Notes under the pieces: model-generated | Seen by the model: the letters and a program-made list of their open reading frames with translations, nothing else | Databases searched by the model: none | Told to the model about the DNA's origin: nothing | Source: JAJKJG01 sp036389455 | Lineage (GTDB): Bacteria > Pseudomonadota > Alphaproteobacteria > Rhizobiales > Beijerinckiaceae | NCBI GenBank assembly: GCA_036389455.1 | Contig: DASVPW010000210.1 | Location: 1 to 64,000, forward strand | Direction of reading: 5' to 3' | DNA length: 64,000 nucleotides | Program-made: the position numbers and the translations under genes | Shown: piece after piece, positions 49,695 through 58,133 of the stretch | Position numbering within the stretch: position 1 is the first letter of the stretch | How the letters are laid out: each line of letters begins with the position of its first letter

Positions 49695-50873
49695 TCACTC
49701 GGCTGCGATCTGGCGGTAGCCCGACAGCTCCGACGAGAGCGCGTCGAGATGGCGCGCGGCCTTGAGGGCTTCGAGCATGGGCTGGCAGACGAGGCGGTCG
49801 CCGTGGGGGTCGCGGTGGCAGACCGGGTCCCACAGGCCCATGGGGGTCCAGACCTCGGGCTCGTGCCACTCCGGCATGCCGAGGATCGGGTAGAGGCACA
49901 GGCCCCGCAGGGGCACGCCGTCGAGGAGGAGCGCCTCCGCCTCCGCCGCCGCCTCGGCGAGCCAGGCGCCGCGCTTCTCGCCGACATGGCTCGTCTCGCT
50001 GATGACCAACTCGCCGCCGTAGCGGTCGTGGACCAAGCGGACGAGGTCGCGCAAGGGCAGCCGGCGCGGGTCGTCGTCGGCAAGCGGCGGGATTCGGCCG
50101 TCCACGAGGGGGATGCGCCACTCCCACTGGTTCGTCCAGTAGTAGTTGACGCCGACGATATCGAGGTGGTCGCGGCTGCCGCCGAGCTCGGGCATGAGCC
50201 ACCCGGCGAGCATGTCCCAGGCCTGGAACACGAGGCGCTCGTTGAAATCGCGGGCCTCCTCGGCAAGCTCCGGTGGCGCATTCTCGGGCACCGCGACCCG
50301 GCACAGGGGGTCGACGTTGACGATCCGGGCGTCCGGGCAGGCGGATCGGATGGCATCGATGCCGGCGATCGCAGCCCGCACGAGGGCGATCTTCAGCTCC
50401 CAGCCGCGCCCCCGTCCGTAAGGGGCGAACAGACCCTGCTCGCCCGCCGCATAAGCCATGAAGGACGGCTCGTTCACGGGCGTGAAGTAGAGCGGCCCAT
50501 GGCTCTCCCGGGCGATGTGACGGGCAATCGCATGGCAGTAGTCGGCGAAGCGCTCCGGGAAGGCGTCGCCCCACAGGTCGACGTCCTGCGGGTAGCCGTA
50601 GTGGAAGAGGTCCCAGATCACCTCGACGCCGTTGCGGCGCGCCGCGCGCAGGAAGGGATCGAGGCTCGAGAAGTCGTAACGCCCGTTGCCGTGGTCCACG
50701 AGGGGCCAGCGCACCGTCTCGCGGGCGGCGTGGATGCCGAGCCTTGCCAGATCGCGGTAGTCCCGGTCGACGGTCCGGTCGTGCCCGGTGGCGGCGACCT
50801 GGTCGAACCACTGTCCGTGCCGGTTGTACCCCGTCGAGCCCTCGAAGCCCGCCAGGAAGAAGCTGCGAAACAT
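49695..50873 (-). CDS. GH1-like glycosidase (clan GH-A)
   Basis: 392 residues from ATG 50873 behind AAGGAGG. A GH-A barrel is shown by FFLAGFEGSTGYNRHG, VIWDLFHYGYPQDVDLW, the acid/base Glu135 in FTPVNEPSF and the nucleophile Glu293 in VISETSHVG, with VGVNYYW between. It is shorter and more divergent than typical beta-glucosidases and lacks the ITENG nucleophile motif. No signal peptide. It follows the second GH1-like gene by 30 bp on the same strand, so the two are an operon. Confidence 0.85.
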   Translation of the reverse strand: MFRSFFLAGFEGSTGYNRHGQWFDQVAATGHDRTVDRDYRDLARLGIHAARETVRWPLVDHGNGRYDFSSLDPFLRAARRNGVEVIWDLFHYGYPQDVDLWGDAFPERFADYCHAIARHIARESHGPLYFTPVNEPSFMAYAAGEQGLFAPYGRGRGWELKIALVRAAIAGIDAIRSACPDARIVNVDPLCRVAVPENAPPELAEEARDFNERLVFQAWDMLAGWLMPELGGSRDHLDIVGVNYYWTNQWEWRIPLVDGRIPPLADDDPRRLPLRDLVRLVHDRYGGELVISETSHVGEKRGAWLAEAAAEAEALLLDGVPLRGLCLYPILGMPEWHEPEVWTPMGLWDPVCHRDPHGDRLVCQPMLEALKAARHLDALSSELSGYRQIAAE

Positions 50874-50903
50874 CGCGTGCCTGTCCTCCTTGCCCGAATG
50901 GGT

Positions 50904-52217
50904 TTAACCGGAAACGGCGAAGCCTAGTTCCCGTTTCGATAAGTTGCCTACGGCATGGGTACCGTCGGCGGCGAGTTCCCGGTAGGCGTCGACGAGCGGC
51001 GTGCGCAGGCGCGCGAGTCCCGCCGCGGGATCGGCATCGATGTCCCACAGACCCATCTGGGCGAGGTAGGCTGCAGGCGGGCGCCGGCCCTGGCGATAAG
51101 CCCAGGCCACGAGGGCGAAGAGCGGCCACCACGTGTAGCCGAACACCGGCACGCCTTCTCGGCGCAGCTCCCGCGTCGCTGCGACCGAGGCGTCGAGCCA
51201 GGCCCGGCGGCGGCGCACGGAGCCGAAGGAAGCAGTCTCGGAGACGAACAGCGGTGCGCCGTAGCGCGCGTGATAGAGCCGCCCGAGCCCGGTCAGGAGG
51301 TCGCCTCCGGCGTAAGGCATGCGGATGCGAAGGCGCCCTGCGCTATCGCGGAGCATGCGCTTCTGCGTGAACATCGGGTAGAGGTTGAGGCCGACGACGG
51401 GGAGATCGAGGGCGCGCTCCCGGAACCACGCGAGGTCGGCCTCCATGGCGCCGTTCGCGAGAAGCCATCGATAGAGCGGATGCCCATCGCCGATGCGCCC
51501 GCTGACGAGGTCGAGGGCGAGGAAGACGATCTCCTGGCGGCGTTGGGCGTCCTCCGCGAGGGACGGGTCGGCGGCCTCGAAGAGGTCGGTCGCATCGACG
51601 TGGGCCGGGACGATCTCCGGATCGACGGCCGCGAGCGTCTCGACCGTGCGCACGATGCCGCGGCACACGGCGAGCATGACGGCGACGAAGCCCGGCCAGC
51701 CGCGCCTGAACGGCGGCCACCAGCCGAGGCGTCCGCAGTACCAAGCCGTGATACGCGGCTCGTTCAGCGGCGTATACCAGAAGATACGGCCCTTAAAGCG
51801 TTCGGCAAGCCGGCCGGCGTACTCGGCGACGAGCTCGGGATAGGCAGGGTTGAGGTAGGCGCCCTCGATCCAGGGCGGCAGGCCGTAATGGACGAGGTCG
51901 ACGATCGGCTCGACGCCGAGGTCGAGAAGGCGCCCGAGGGTGCGGTCGGCGAAATCCCAGTCCCAGGTGTCGGGCGCGGGCTGGACCTTATGCCAGGGAA
52001 TGCCGTAGCGCGCGGCGCCGACCCCAAGCTCGGCGATAAGCCCGAGGTCCTCGGCCCAGCGCTCGTAATGGCCCGTCAGCTCGTATTCGTCGAGGGTTCG
52101 CCCGGTCAGATGCCAGGGTTCGGTAATAAAAGTGTCCTCGATGCCGGTCGCCCACCAGAACGCGTCCGGCGCGATGAGGCGCGCGAGCTCGGAGCGTCTG
52201 GGGAGGGCCTGCCTCAT
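50904..52217 (-). CDS. second GH1-like glycosidase (clan GH-A)
   Basis: 437 residues. The barrel shows FWWATGIEDTFI near the start, YGIPWHKVQPAPDTWDW, IVDLVHYGLPPWIEG, acid/base Glu153 in YTPLNEPRI and nucleophile Glu327 in FVSETASFG, with VGLNLYPMF before it. It is related to the neighbour at 49695 but only distantly. No signal peptide. The last residues fit no known domain. A shared role with the next-door UDP-galactopyranose mutase, for example release or remodelling of galactose-containing glycan, is inference from position. Confidence 0.83.
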   Translation of the reverse strand: MRQALPRRSELARLIAPDAFWWATGIEDTFITEPWHLTGRTLDEYELTGHYERWAEDLGLIAELGVGAARYGIPWHKVQPAPDTWDWDFADRTLGRLLDLGVEPIVDLVHYGLPPWIEGAYLNPAYPELVAEYAGRLAERFKGRIFWYTPLNEPRITAWYCGRLGWWPPFRRGWPGFVAVMLAVCRGIVRTVETLAAVDPEIVPAHVDATDLFEAADPSLAEDAQRRQEIVFLALDLVSGRIGDGHPLYRWLLANGAMEADLAWFRERALDLPVVGLNLYPMFTQKRMLRDSAGRLRIRMPYAGGDLLTGLGRLYHARYGAPLFVSETASFGSVRRRRAWLDASVAATRELRREGVPVFGYTWWPLFALVAWAYRQGRRPPAAYLAQMGLWDIDADPAAGLARLRTPLVDAYRELAADGTHAVGNLSKRELGFAVSG

Positions 52218-52266
52218 CTCGGCTGCGCACGGGCGCCCGGGCCTAGCCCGCGCGGGCGAGGGCGGG

Positions 52267-53421
52267 TCAAGACGCGAGCGCCGCGGACGACTTCATCACC
52301 TGCACGGCGCTCGTGTCGGCGCCGACCGGCAGCGCCTCGTTGATGCGCCGGAAGGTGGCGAGCGCCTGCCCGACGATCTGGTCCATGTTGTAGTAGCGGT
52401 AGGTCGCGAGCCGCCCGACGAACCACACGTTCGGAGTGACCAGCGCCAGGCGCTCGTACTTCTTGTACAGTTCCTGGTTCTCGGGCTTGGGGATCGGGTA
52501 GTAGGGATCGCCGACCGCGGACGGGAACTCGTAGGTGAGCGCCGTCTTGTCGTGCCGCTGGCCGGTGAGGTGCTTGTATTCGGTGACGCGGGTGTAGTCG
52601 TTGGTCTGCGGATAGTTCACCACTGCGACCGGCTGGTGCCACTCCTTGTCGAGAGTCAGGTGCTCGAAGCGCAAGGAGCGGTAGGGCAGCCTGCCGAAGC
52701 GAAAGCCGAAGAACTCGTCGATCGGGCCAGTGAAGATGACGCGCCGGTGCGGCACGAGGTCCTTCACGTCCTTGTAGTCGGTCTGCACCATGATGTTGAT
52801 GTTCGGGTGGTCGAGCATGCGCTCGAACATCCGCGTGTAGCCGTGCCGCGGCATGAACTGGTACTCGTCGCCGAAGTAGCGGTCGTCACGGTTGGTTCGG
52901 GTCGGCACGCGCGCCGTCACCGACTTGTCGAGCTCGGACGGGTCGAGCCCCCACTGCTTGCGGGTGTAGCCGCGGAAGAACTTCTCGTAGAGCTCGCGCC
53001 CGACCTTCGAGACCACGACGTCCTCCGACGTCCTGATCTCGTCGACCTTCTCGGCGCGGGCCGCGAACCAGCCTTCGAGCTCGTCCGAGGTCAGGTCGAG
53101 GCCGTAGAGGGTGTTGACGGTGTCGAGGTTGATCGGGATCGGCACGAGCCTGCCGTCGACCTCGGCCAGCACCTTGTGCTCGTAGCGGCGCCACTCGGTG
53201 AACTGCGACAGGTGATCGAAGATCTGCTTCGCGTTGGTGTGGAAGATGTGCGGCCCGTACTGGTGGATCAGCAGCCCCGCGTCGTCGTAGCGGTCGTAGG
53301 CGTTGCCGCCGATGTGAGGGCGCCGGTCGATGACGAGGACGCGCTCGTTGCGCTGGCTCGCGAGACGCTCGGCCAAGACGCTGCCGGCAAAGCCCGCGCC
53401 GACGATCAGCCAGTCGTACAT
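52267..53421 (-). CDS. glf: UDP-galactopyranose mutase
   Basis: 384 residues. FAD fold YDWLIVGAGFAGSVLAERLA; HIGGNAYDRYDDAGLLIHQYGPHIFHT near 42-68 (core IHQYGPHIFHT) is diagnostic, and PIPINLDTVN, RGYTRKQWG and RVTEYKH follow. The flavoenzyme converts UDP-galactopyranose to UDP-galactofuranose, the donor for galactofuranose in surface glycans. It starts 4 bp after the end of the glycosyltransferase gene at 53426, which is probably its partner in the same operon. Confidence 0.96.
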   Translation of the reverse strand: MYDWLIVGAGFAGSVLAERLASQRNERVLVIDRRPHIGGNAYDRYDDAGLLIHQYGPHIFHTNAKQIFDHLSQFTEWRRYEHKVLAEVDGRLVPIPINLDTVNTLYGLDLTSDELEGWFAARAEKVDEIRTSEDVVVSKVGRELYEKFFRGYTRKQWGLDPSELDKSVTARVPTRTNRDDRYFGDEYQFMPRHGYTRMFERMLDHPNINIMVQTDYKDVKDLVPHRRVIFTGPIDEFFGFRFGRLPYRSLRFEHLTLDKEWHQPVAVVNYPQTNDYTRVTEYKHLTGQRHDKTALTYEFPSAVGDPYYPIPKPENQELYKKYERLALVTPNVWFVGRLATYRYYNMDQIVGQALATFRRINEALPVGADTSAVQVMKSSAALAS

Positions 53422-53425
53422 ACGC

Positions 53426-54643
53426 TTACTCCGCGGGCGTGATGGCGTAGGCCGGGACGGATGCGGCGGGACGCGCCGCCTCGCCCATGGCGTCGAGCAT
53501 GAGCTTGTGCATCGCGGCCCAGGTCTTGTCCCAGGAGCCGGCCGCGAGGTGCCGGTCGACCCGGGAGAGCCAGGGCTGCTTCGGCCGCCCGAGCAGGACT
53601 TCGGCCTTGCGGATCGCCTCCAGGGGTGTCCTGGCGATCTCGACGAGGCCCTTCTCGCCGTAAGGCCGCACCACGTCGGCGATCGGCGTCGAGACTACCG
53701 GCACGCCGGCGGCGAGGAACTCCGGCGTCTTGGTCGGGCTGATGAACCGCGTCGCCTCGTTCAGCGCGAAAGGCATCAAGCCCACGTCCCAGCCGGCGAG
53801 ATAACGCGGCAGGTCGGAATAGCTCTTGCCGCCGAGCCAGTGGATGTTTTCCCGCTTCGGCAGGGTCTTCGGGTCAATCTTCACCACCGGTCCGATCATG
53901 ACGAAGTGCCAATCGGGTCGAAGGTCCGCGCAGGCTGCCACGAGGTCCACGTCCATGCGCTCGTCGACGACGCCGAAGAAGCCGAGCCGCGGGCGCGGGA
54001 TCGCGGCTTGGTCGGAAGGCTCCGGCCCGTCCTTCGGAGCGCGCGCCTTGGCGAAGTGGTCGAACTCGATCGAGGACGGGAAGGCGTGCACGTTGCGGTG
54101 CCGGCCGCGCTTCGCCTCGTAGAGGCTCATGCCGCCGGTGAAGACCACGTCGGCGCGGCGGAACAGCTCGCCCTCGTGGTCGATCAGCTCCTGCGAGGCG
54201 CCGCGGAAGGCCGACAGCTCGTCCATGTTGTCGTAGACGACGAGGTCGGCGTCGAGATGGCCCGTGAAGGCCATCGCCATCGGCGTGTAGTACCAGAAGA
54301 TGCGCGGGCTCTCGGGCTCGTGGGCAAGCAGCCGGTCAACGAGCCTGCGCTGGAGCGCGATCGCGGCGAGCGGGCTCAAACCCTCGGGCAGGACCGGGAC
54401 CGCGATGGTGATGCCGCCCGGACGTTTCGACACGTCCATGCGCGGCTCGGCGTTCTTCTCGAACAGCGGCTCCTCGATCTGGATCACGCGATAATGCTTG
54501 GCGGCGCGGCTCAGGAGATGCTGCGGGCGCTGCCACACGAAATCCCATCGCAGATGGGAGAAACAGACGAGCAATGGAGCGGGAGCGTCGGCGTAGCCGG
54601 ATACGTAAGAGGCGGGCGAACGGGCAGGCGAACGCTCTTCCAT
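53426..54643 (-). CDS. glycosyltransferase (TuaH/GT1-GT4 type)
   Basis: 405 residues from ATG 54643 with AAGGA seven bases upstream. CFSHLRWDFVWQRPQHLLSR at the N-terminus is characteristic of this family; PRLGFFGVVDERMD, GPVVKIDPKTLPKREN, IHWLGGKSYSDLPRYLAGWDVGLMPF (core YLAGWDVGLMPF) and TKTPEFLAAGVPVVSTPI form the donor-binding half. It likely transfers a sugar, plausibly galactofuranose, onto a lipid-linked or cell-surface glycan. It heads the leftward run with glf. The 223-bp gap upstream to 54866 holds no gene. Confidence 0.87.
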   Translation of the reverse strand: MEERSPARSPASYVSGYADAPAPLLVCFSHLRWDFVWQRPQHLLSRAAKHYRVIQIEEPLFEKNAEPRMDVSKRPGGITIAVPVLPEGLSPLAAIALQRRLVDRLLAHEPESPRIFWYYTPMAMAFTGHLDADLVVYDNMDELSAFRGASQELIDHEGELFRRADVVFTGGMSLYEAKRGRHRNVHAFPSSIEFDHFAKARAPKDGPEPSDQAAIPRPRLGFFGVVDERMDVDLVAACADLRPDWHFVMIGPVVKIDPKTLPKRENIHWLGGKSYSDLPRYLAGWDVGLMPFALNEATRFISPTKTPEFLAAGVPVVSTPIADVVRPYGEKGLVEIARTPLEAIRKAEVLLGRPKQPWLSRVDRHLAAGSWDKTWAAMHKLMLDAMGEAARPAASVPAYAITPAE

Positions 54644-54866
54644 GGGCCATCCTTGCTTTTTCGACACGCAGTGTCGTTCGGACGGAAAAACGTCCGGGGG
54701 GAAAGCTGAAAATCGTTGCTGGATCAGCCGGGCAAGACGCCCGGTGGCGCGATCCTCTTGTGAACGCTCCCGCTCCGGAAACAGTTCCATTAAGCTGCGC
54801 AGTAGGCGAGCGTACGGAAGCGTGCCGTAACCCCATATGGGGTGCCGCACCGCGATTGCGAGCGCG

Positions 54867-55316
54867 CTATCGCGGCGGGCTCGATGCGACGCCGACCGGC
54901 GTCGCCGAGACGTAGCGGAAGGTGCCGGTCGCGATCGCGACGAGGCGCGCGCTTTCGTCGCGCACCTCGACGTCGGCAAAGAAGATTTTTTGACCGCCGC
55001 CGCGCCGGCGCGCCTCCGCGAAGACGCGCCCGCCGGAGACGGAGGCCAGGAAGTTCACTGTGAGCGAGAGAGTCACCGTCGAGCGGGTCTCGCAGGGCGT
55101 ATCGCACCACACGCCCGCATAGCCGGCCGCGGTGTCGCAGAGCGTCGCGATGATGCCGCCGTGCAGGCGGTTCGTGCAGTTGAGGTGGTCGGCCTTAACG
55201 TCGTAGGCGATGACGGCGCGATCCGCCTCCCACTCCACGAGCCGGTAGCCGAGGAGCTGCTGCAGCGCGCTCGACTTGCGCTGCTCGCGGGCAAGGTTCG
55301 GATCGGCATCGGTCAT
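54867..55316 (-). CDS. PaaI family thioesterase
   Basis: 149 residues. Hot-dog fold with NRLHGGIIATLCDTAAGYAG (about 49-68), whose HGG and Asp are the active-site features, and STVTLSLTVNFLASVSGGRVFAEA. PaaI-type enzymes hydrolyse stalled phenylacetyl-CoA-like or medium-chain acyl-CoAs. Its ATG overlaps the acyl-CoA synthetase stop (ATGA, 55313-55316), so it is the last gene of a coupled trio. Confidence 0.9.
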   Translation of the reverse strand: MTDADPNLAREQRKSSALQQLLGYRLVEWEADRAVIAYDVKADHLNCTNRLHGGIIATLCDTAAGYAGVWCDTPCETRSTVTLSLTVNFLASVSGGRVFAEARRRGGGQKIFFADVEVRDESARLVAIATGTFRYVSATPVGVASSPPR

Positions 55317-56884
55317 GCGCTTGCCTTGGCTTCAGTTTTTTTGGCGATCATCTCCTCGGCGAGCGCCACGAGCATGTGCTTCTGCACCTTGCCGGTAGAA
55401 CTCGCCGGCATGCGTCCAACCACGAAGACATGCTGCGGCCGCTTGTAGGCGGCGAGCCGCTCGCCGACGAACTTTTTCAACTCCGCCTCGTCGACGGTCG
55501 AGCCCGGCATGACCTCGACGAAGGCCACCACTTCCTCGTTGCCCGAGACGCGCCGCCCGACGACCGCCGACTGCACCACGTCCGGGTGCGCGTTGAGCGC
55601 CGTCTCGACCTCGGGCGGATAGACATTGAAGCCCGAGCGGATGGTCAGCTCCTTCGCCCGCCCGACGAGGAAGAGGTTGCCGTCGGCGGCGCGCCGCCCG
55701 AGGTCGCCGGTGCGCAGCCAGCCCTCCGGCGTGACCGCGGCGGCGGTCGCGCCGGGGTCGCGGTAGTAGCCCTTCATGACCGTCGGGCCACGCACCCAGC
55801 ATTCGCCGACCTCGCCCTCGGGCACGTCGTGTCCTTGGCGGTCGACGAAGCGGATGTCGAGGCCGGGCAGCGCCGGACCGATCGAGTCGTCGTCGCGGGG
55901 GTCGTCGATGCGGGTCTGCGCCACCGTCGGCGAGGCCTCGGTGAGCCCGTAGCCGTTGTTGAGGGCCAAGCCGAAGCGCGCTTCGATGCGGCGCTTCCAG
56001 TCGAGGTCGAGGGGCGCGCCGCCGGACGACATGTAACGCAGGCGCGGCGCGGCGAGCGCCTCGCCGCGATGGTCGAGGTGCTCGAGGAGGCGCGCGTACA
56101 TGGCCGGCACGCCCTGGAACACGGTGACGCCCCCGCGCAGGGCCGCGGCCAAGTGCGCCGGATCGAAGCGGTTGACGAGCTGCAGCGTGCCCCCGGCCGC
56201 AATCGTGCCGAGGCAGGTCGAGGCGAGCCCGAACACGTGGCTCACCGGCAAGACGGCGTAGACGAGGTCGTCCGCCGAGAGCGCCCGGATCGCGCCGGAG
56301 ACGACGGCGATGTAGAGCACGTTGCGGTGCGTCAGCATCACGCCCTTCGGGTTTCCGGTCGTGCCCGAGGTGTAGATCATCGCGGCGACCTGCCCGGCGT
56401 TCGACTCCTCGACGGGCTCGGGCGTGGCGGCGCGACTGCCGGCGACGGCGAACGTGCCGACGAGCGGGTCGGCGATCTCCTGCGCGCCCGCGCCCGCCGC
56501 ATGCCGCGCCGCGTCGGCGGAGGCGCCGGTGGTGAAGACGATCGCGCGCGGTTCGCAGTGATCGCGGATACGGGCGAGCTCAGGCGCCGCAAGCCGGGCA
56601 TTGACGAGCGCCGCCCAGGCGTCGAGCCGGCTCGCCGCCATCAGGGCCGCGACCGCCGTCACGCTGTTCTCGAGGATCACGAGCACCCGGTCCCCGCCGC
56701 GCACGCCGGCGCCGCGCAGATGCCGCTCCATCGCATCCGCCGCGGCGCGGAAGTCCCGCCACGTAAGATGCCGCCCATCATGATCGATCAGCGCCAATGC
56801 CTCCGGCCGCTCCGCCGCGTGCCGCTCCACGAGTTCGTGGATGCGCCGCGGGAACGACGCGAGGTCGGGGACGCTCTCGCTCAC
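55313..56884 (-). CDS. acyl-CoA synthetase (AMP-binding)
   Basis: 523 residues from GTG 56884. Adenylating motifs are complete: P-loop YTSGTTGNPKGVML near 178, NNGYGLTEASP near 310, GWLRTGDLGRR near 395 and the catalytic Lys in PASSTGKVQK near 505. It activates a carboxylic acid with ATP and CoA for the dehydrogenase encoded upstream. The GTG overlaps the dehydrogenase stop (56881-56884). Chain or ring preference cannot be read. Confidence 0.93.
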   Translation of the reverse strand: MSESVPDLASFPRRIHELVERHAAERPEALALIDHDGRHLTWRDFRAAADAMERHLRGAGVRGGDRVLVILENSVTAVAALMAASRLDAWAALVNARLAAPELARIRDHCEPRAIVFTTGASADAARHAAGAGAQEIADPLVGTFAVAGSRAATPEPVEESNAGQVAAMIYTSGTTGNPKGVMLTHRNVLYIAVVSGAIRALSADDLVYAVLPVSHVFGLASTCLGTIAAGGTLQLVNRFDPAHLAAALRGGVTVFQGVPAMYARLLEHLDHRGEALAAPRLRYMSSGGAPLDLDWKRRIEARFGLALNNGYGLTEASPTVAQTRIDDPRDDDSIGPALPGLDIRFVDRQGHDVPEGEVGECWVRGPTVMKGYYRDPGATAAAVTPEGWLRTGDLGRRAADGNLFLVGRAKELTIRSGFNVYPPEVETALNAHPDVVQSAVVGRRVSGNEEVVAFVEVMPGSTVDEAELKKFVGERLAAYKRPQHVFVVGRMPASSTGKVQKHMLVALAEEMIAKKTEAKASA

Positions 56885-58044
56885 CCCCGCGCCTCCCGGA
56901 TCATATTGCGGGCGATGACGAGCTGCTGGATCTGCGTCGTGCCCTCGTAGATGCGGAACAGGCGCACGTCGCGGTAGAAGCGCTCGACGGCGTAGTCCGC
57001 AACGTACCCCGCGCCGCCGTGGATCTGCACCGCCCGGTCGGCGACGCGCCCGACCATCTCGGAGGCGAACATCTTGGCACACGCCGCTTCCGTCGAGACG
57101 TTCTTCCCCTCGTCCTTGCGCCGCGCCGTCTCCTCGACCATGCAGCGGGCCGCGTAGGCCTCGGCTTTCGAATCCGCGAGCATCGCCTGCACGAGCTGGA
57201 ACTCGGCGATGGCTTGCCCGAACTGCTTGCGCTCCATCGCGTAGCGCAAGGCGTCGTCGATCAGGCGCTCGGCAACGCCGACGCAAACGGCGCTGATGTG
57301 GAGGCGGCCGCGGTCGAGGACCTTCATGGCGGTCTTGAAGCCCTGGCCCTCCCGCGCCGGGCCGCCGATAATGGCGTCCGGCGGCACGCGCACGTCTTCG
57401 AAAATCACGTCGCAGGTATGAGCCCCCTTCTGGCCCATCTTCCGGTCGGGGGCGCCCAGCGTGATGCCCGGCCTGTCCGCCTCGACCAGGAACGCGCTGA
57501 CGCCCCGCGCGTCCGTGCTCTGCAGGTCGGTGCGGGCGAAGACCGTGAAGAGGCCTGCGAGCGGCGCGTTGGTGATGAAGCGCTTGGTGCCGTTGATGAC
57601 GTAAGAATCGTTGCCCTCGCGCCGGGCGCTCGTCTTCAGCGACCCGGCGTCGGAGCCCGCCTCCGGCTCGGTCAGGCAGAACGAGCCGACGACCTCGCCC
57701 GAGGCCATGCGCGGCAGCCAACGCGCCTTCTGCTCCGCCGTGCCGTCCATGACGATGCCCTGCGAGCCGATGCCGTTGTTGGTGCCGATGAGCGAGCGGA
57801 AGGCCGGCGACGTGCGCCCGAGCCTGAACGCCACCTGCGCCTCCTCCGCCATGGTCAGGCCGAGGCCGCCGTACTCCTCCGGGATCGAAAGGCCGAAGAG
57901 GCCGAGACCGCGCATCTCCTGAACGATCTCGGGCGGGATGCGGTCATCCTCGGCGACGCGTTCCTCCAGGGGGCGCAGGCGCTCCGTCACGAAGCGCTCG
58001 ACGGTGTCGAGGAGCTGGCCAAGGGTGTCCGGGTCGAGGGCCAT
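56881..58044 (-). CDS. acyl-CoA dehydrogenase
   Basis: 387 residues. FAD-enzyme blocks: IPPEIVQEMRGLGLFGLSIP, FCLTEPEAGSDAGSLKTSA near 128, YVINGTKRFITNAPLAGLF, QFGQAIAEFQLVQAMLAD and the catalytic Glu in RIYEGTTQIQQLVIARNM near 370. It makes the trans-2-enoyl-CoA in beta-oxidation, passing electrons to ETF. It starts the coupled operon with the synthetase and thioesterase and is divergent from the 3-hydroxyacyl-CoA dehydrogenase gene 89 bp away. Confidence 0.95.
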   Translation of the reverse strand: MALDPDTLGQLLDTVERFVTERLRPLEERVAEDDRIPPEIVQEMRGLGLFGLSIPEEYGGLGLTMAEEAQVAFRLGRTSPAFRSLIGTNNGIGSQGIVMDGTAEQKARWLPRMASGEVVGSFCLTEPEAGSDAGSLKTSARREGNDSYVINGTKRFITNAPLAGLFTVFARTDLQSTDARGVSAFLVEADRPGITLGAPDRKMGQKGAHTCDVIFEDVRVPPDAIIGGPAREGQGFKTAMKVLDRGRLHISAVCVGVAERLIDDALRYAMERKQFGQAIAEFQLVQAMLADSKAEAYAARCMVEETARRKDEGKNVSTEAACAKMFASEMVGRVADRAVQIHGGAGYVADYAVERFYRDVRLFRIYEGTTQIQQLVIARNMIREARG

Positions 58045-58133
58045 CGGGGCTCGAGCTCGTCCTTTCGGCTTGCGCGACGCGCCCTCCTTGCCTAGTCCGC
58101 GAGGCGGCGCAAGACAACGGCGAGGTCCGCCCC

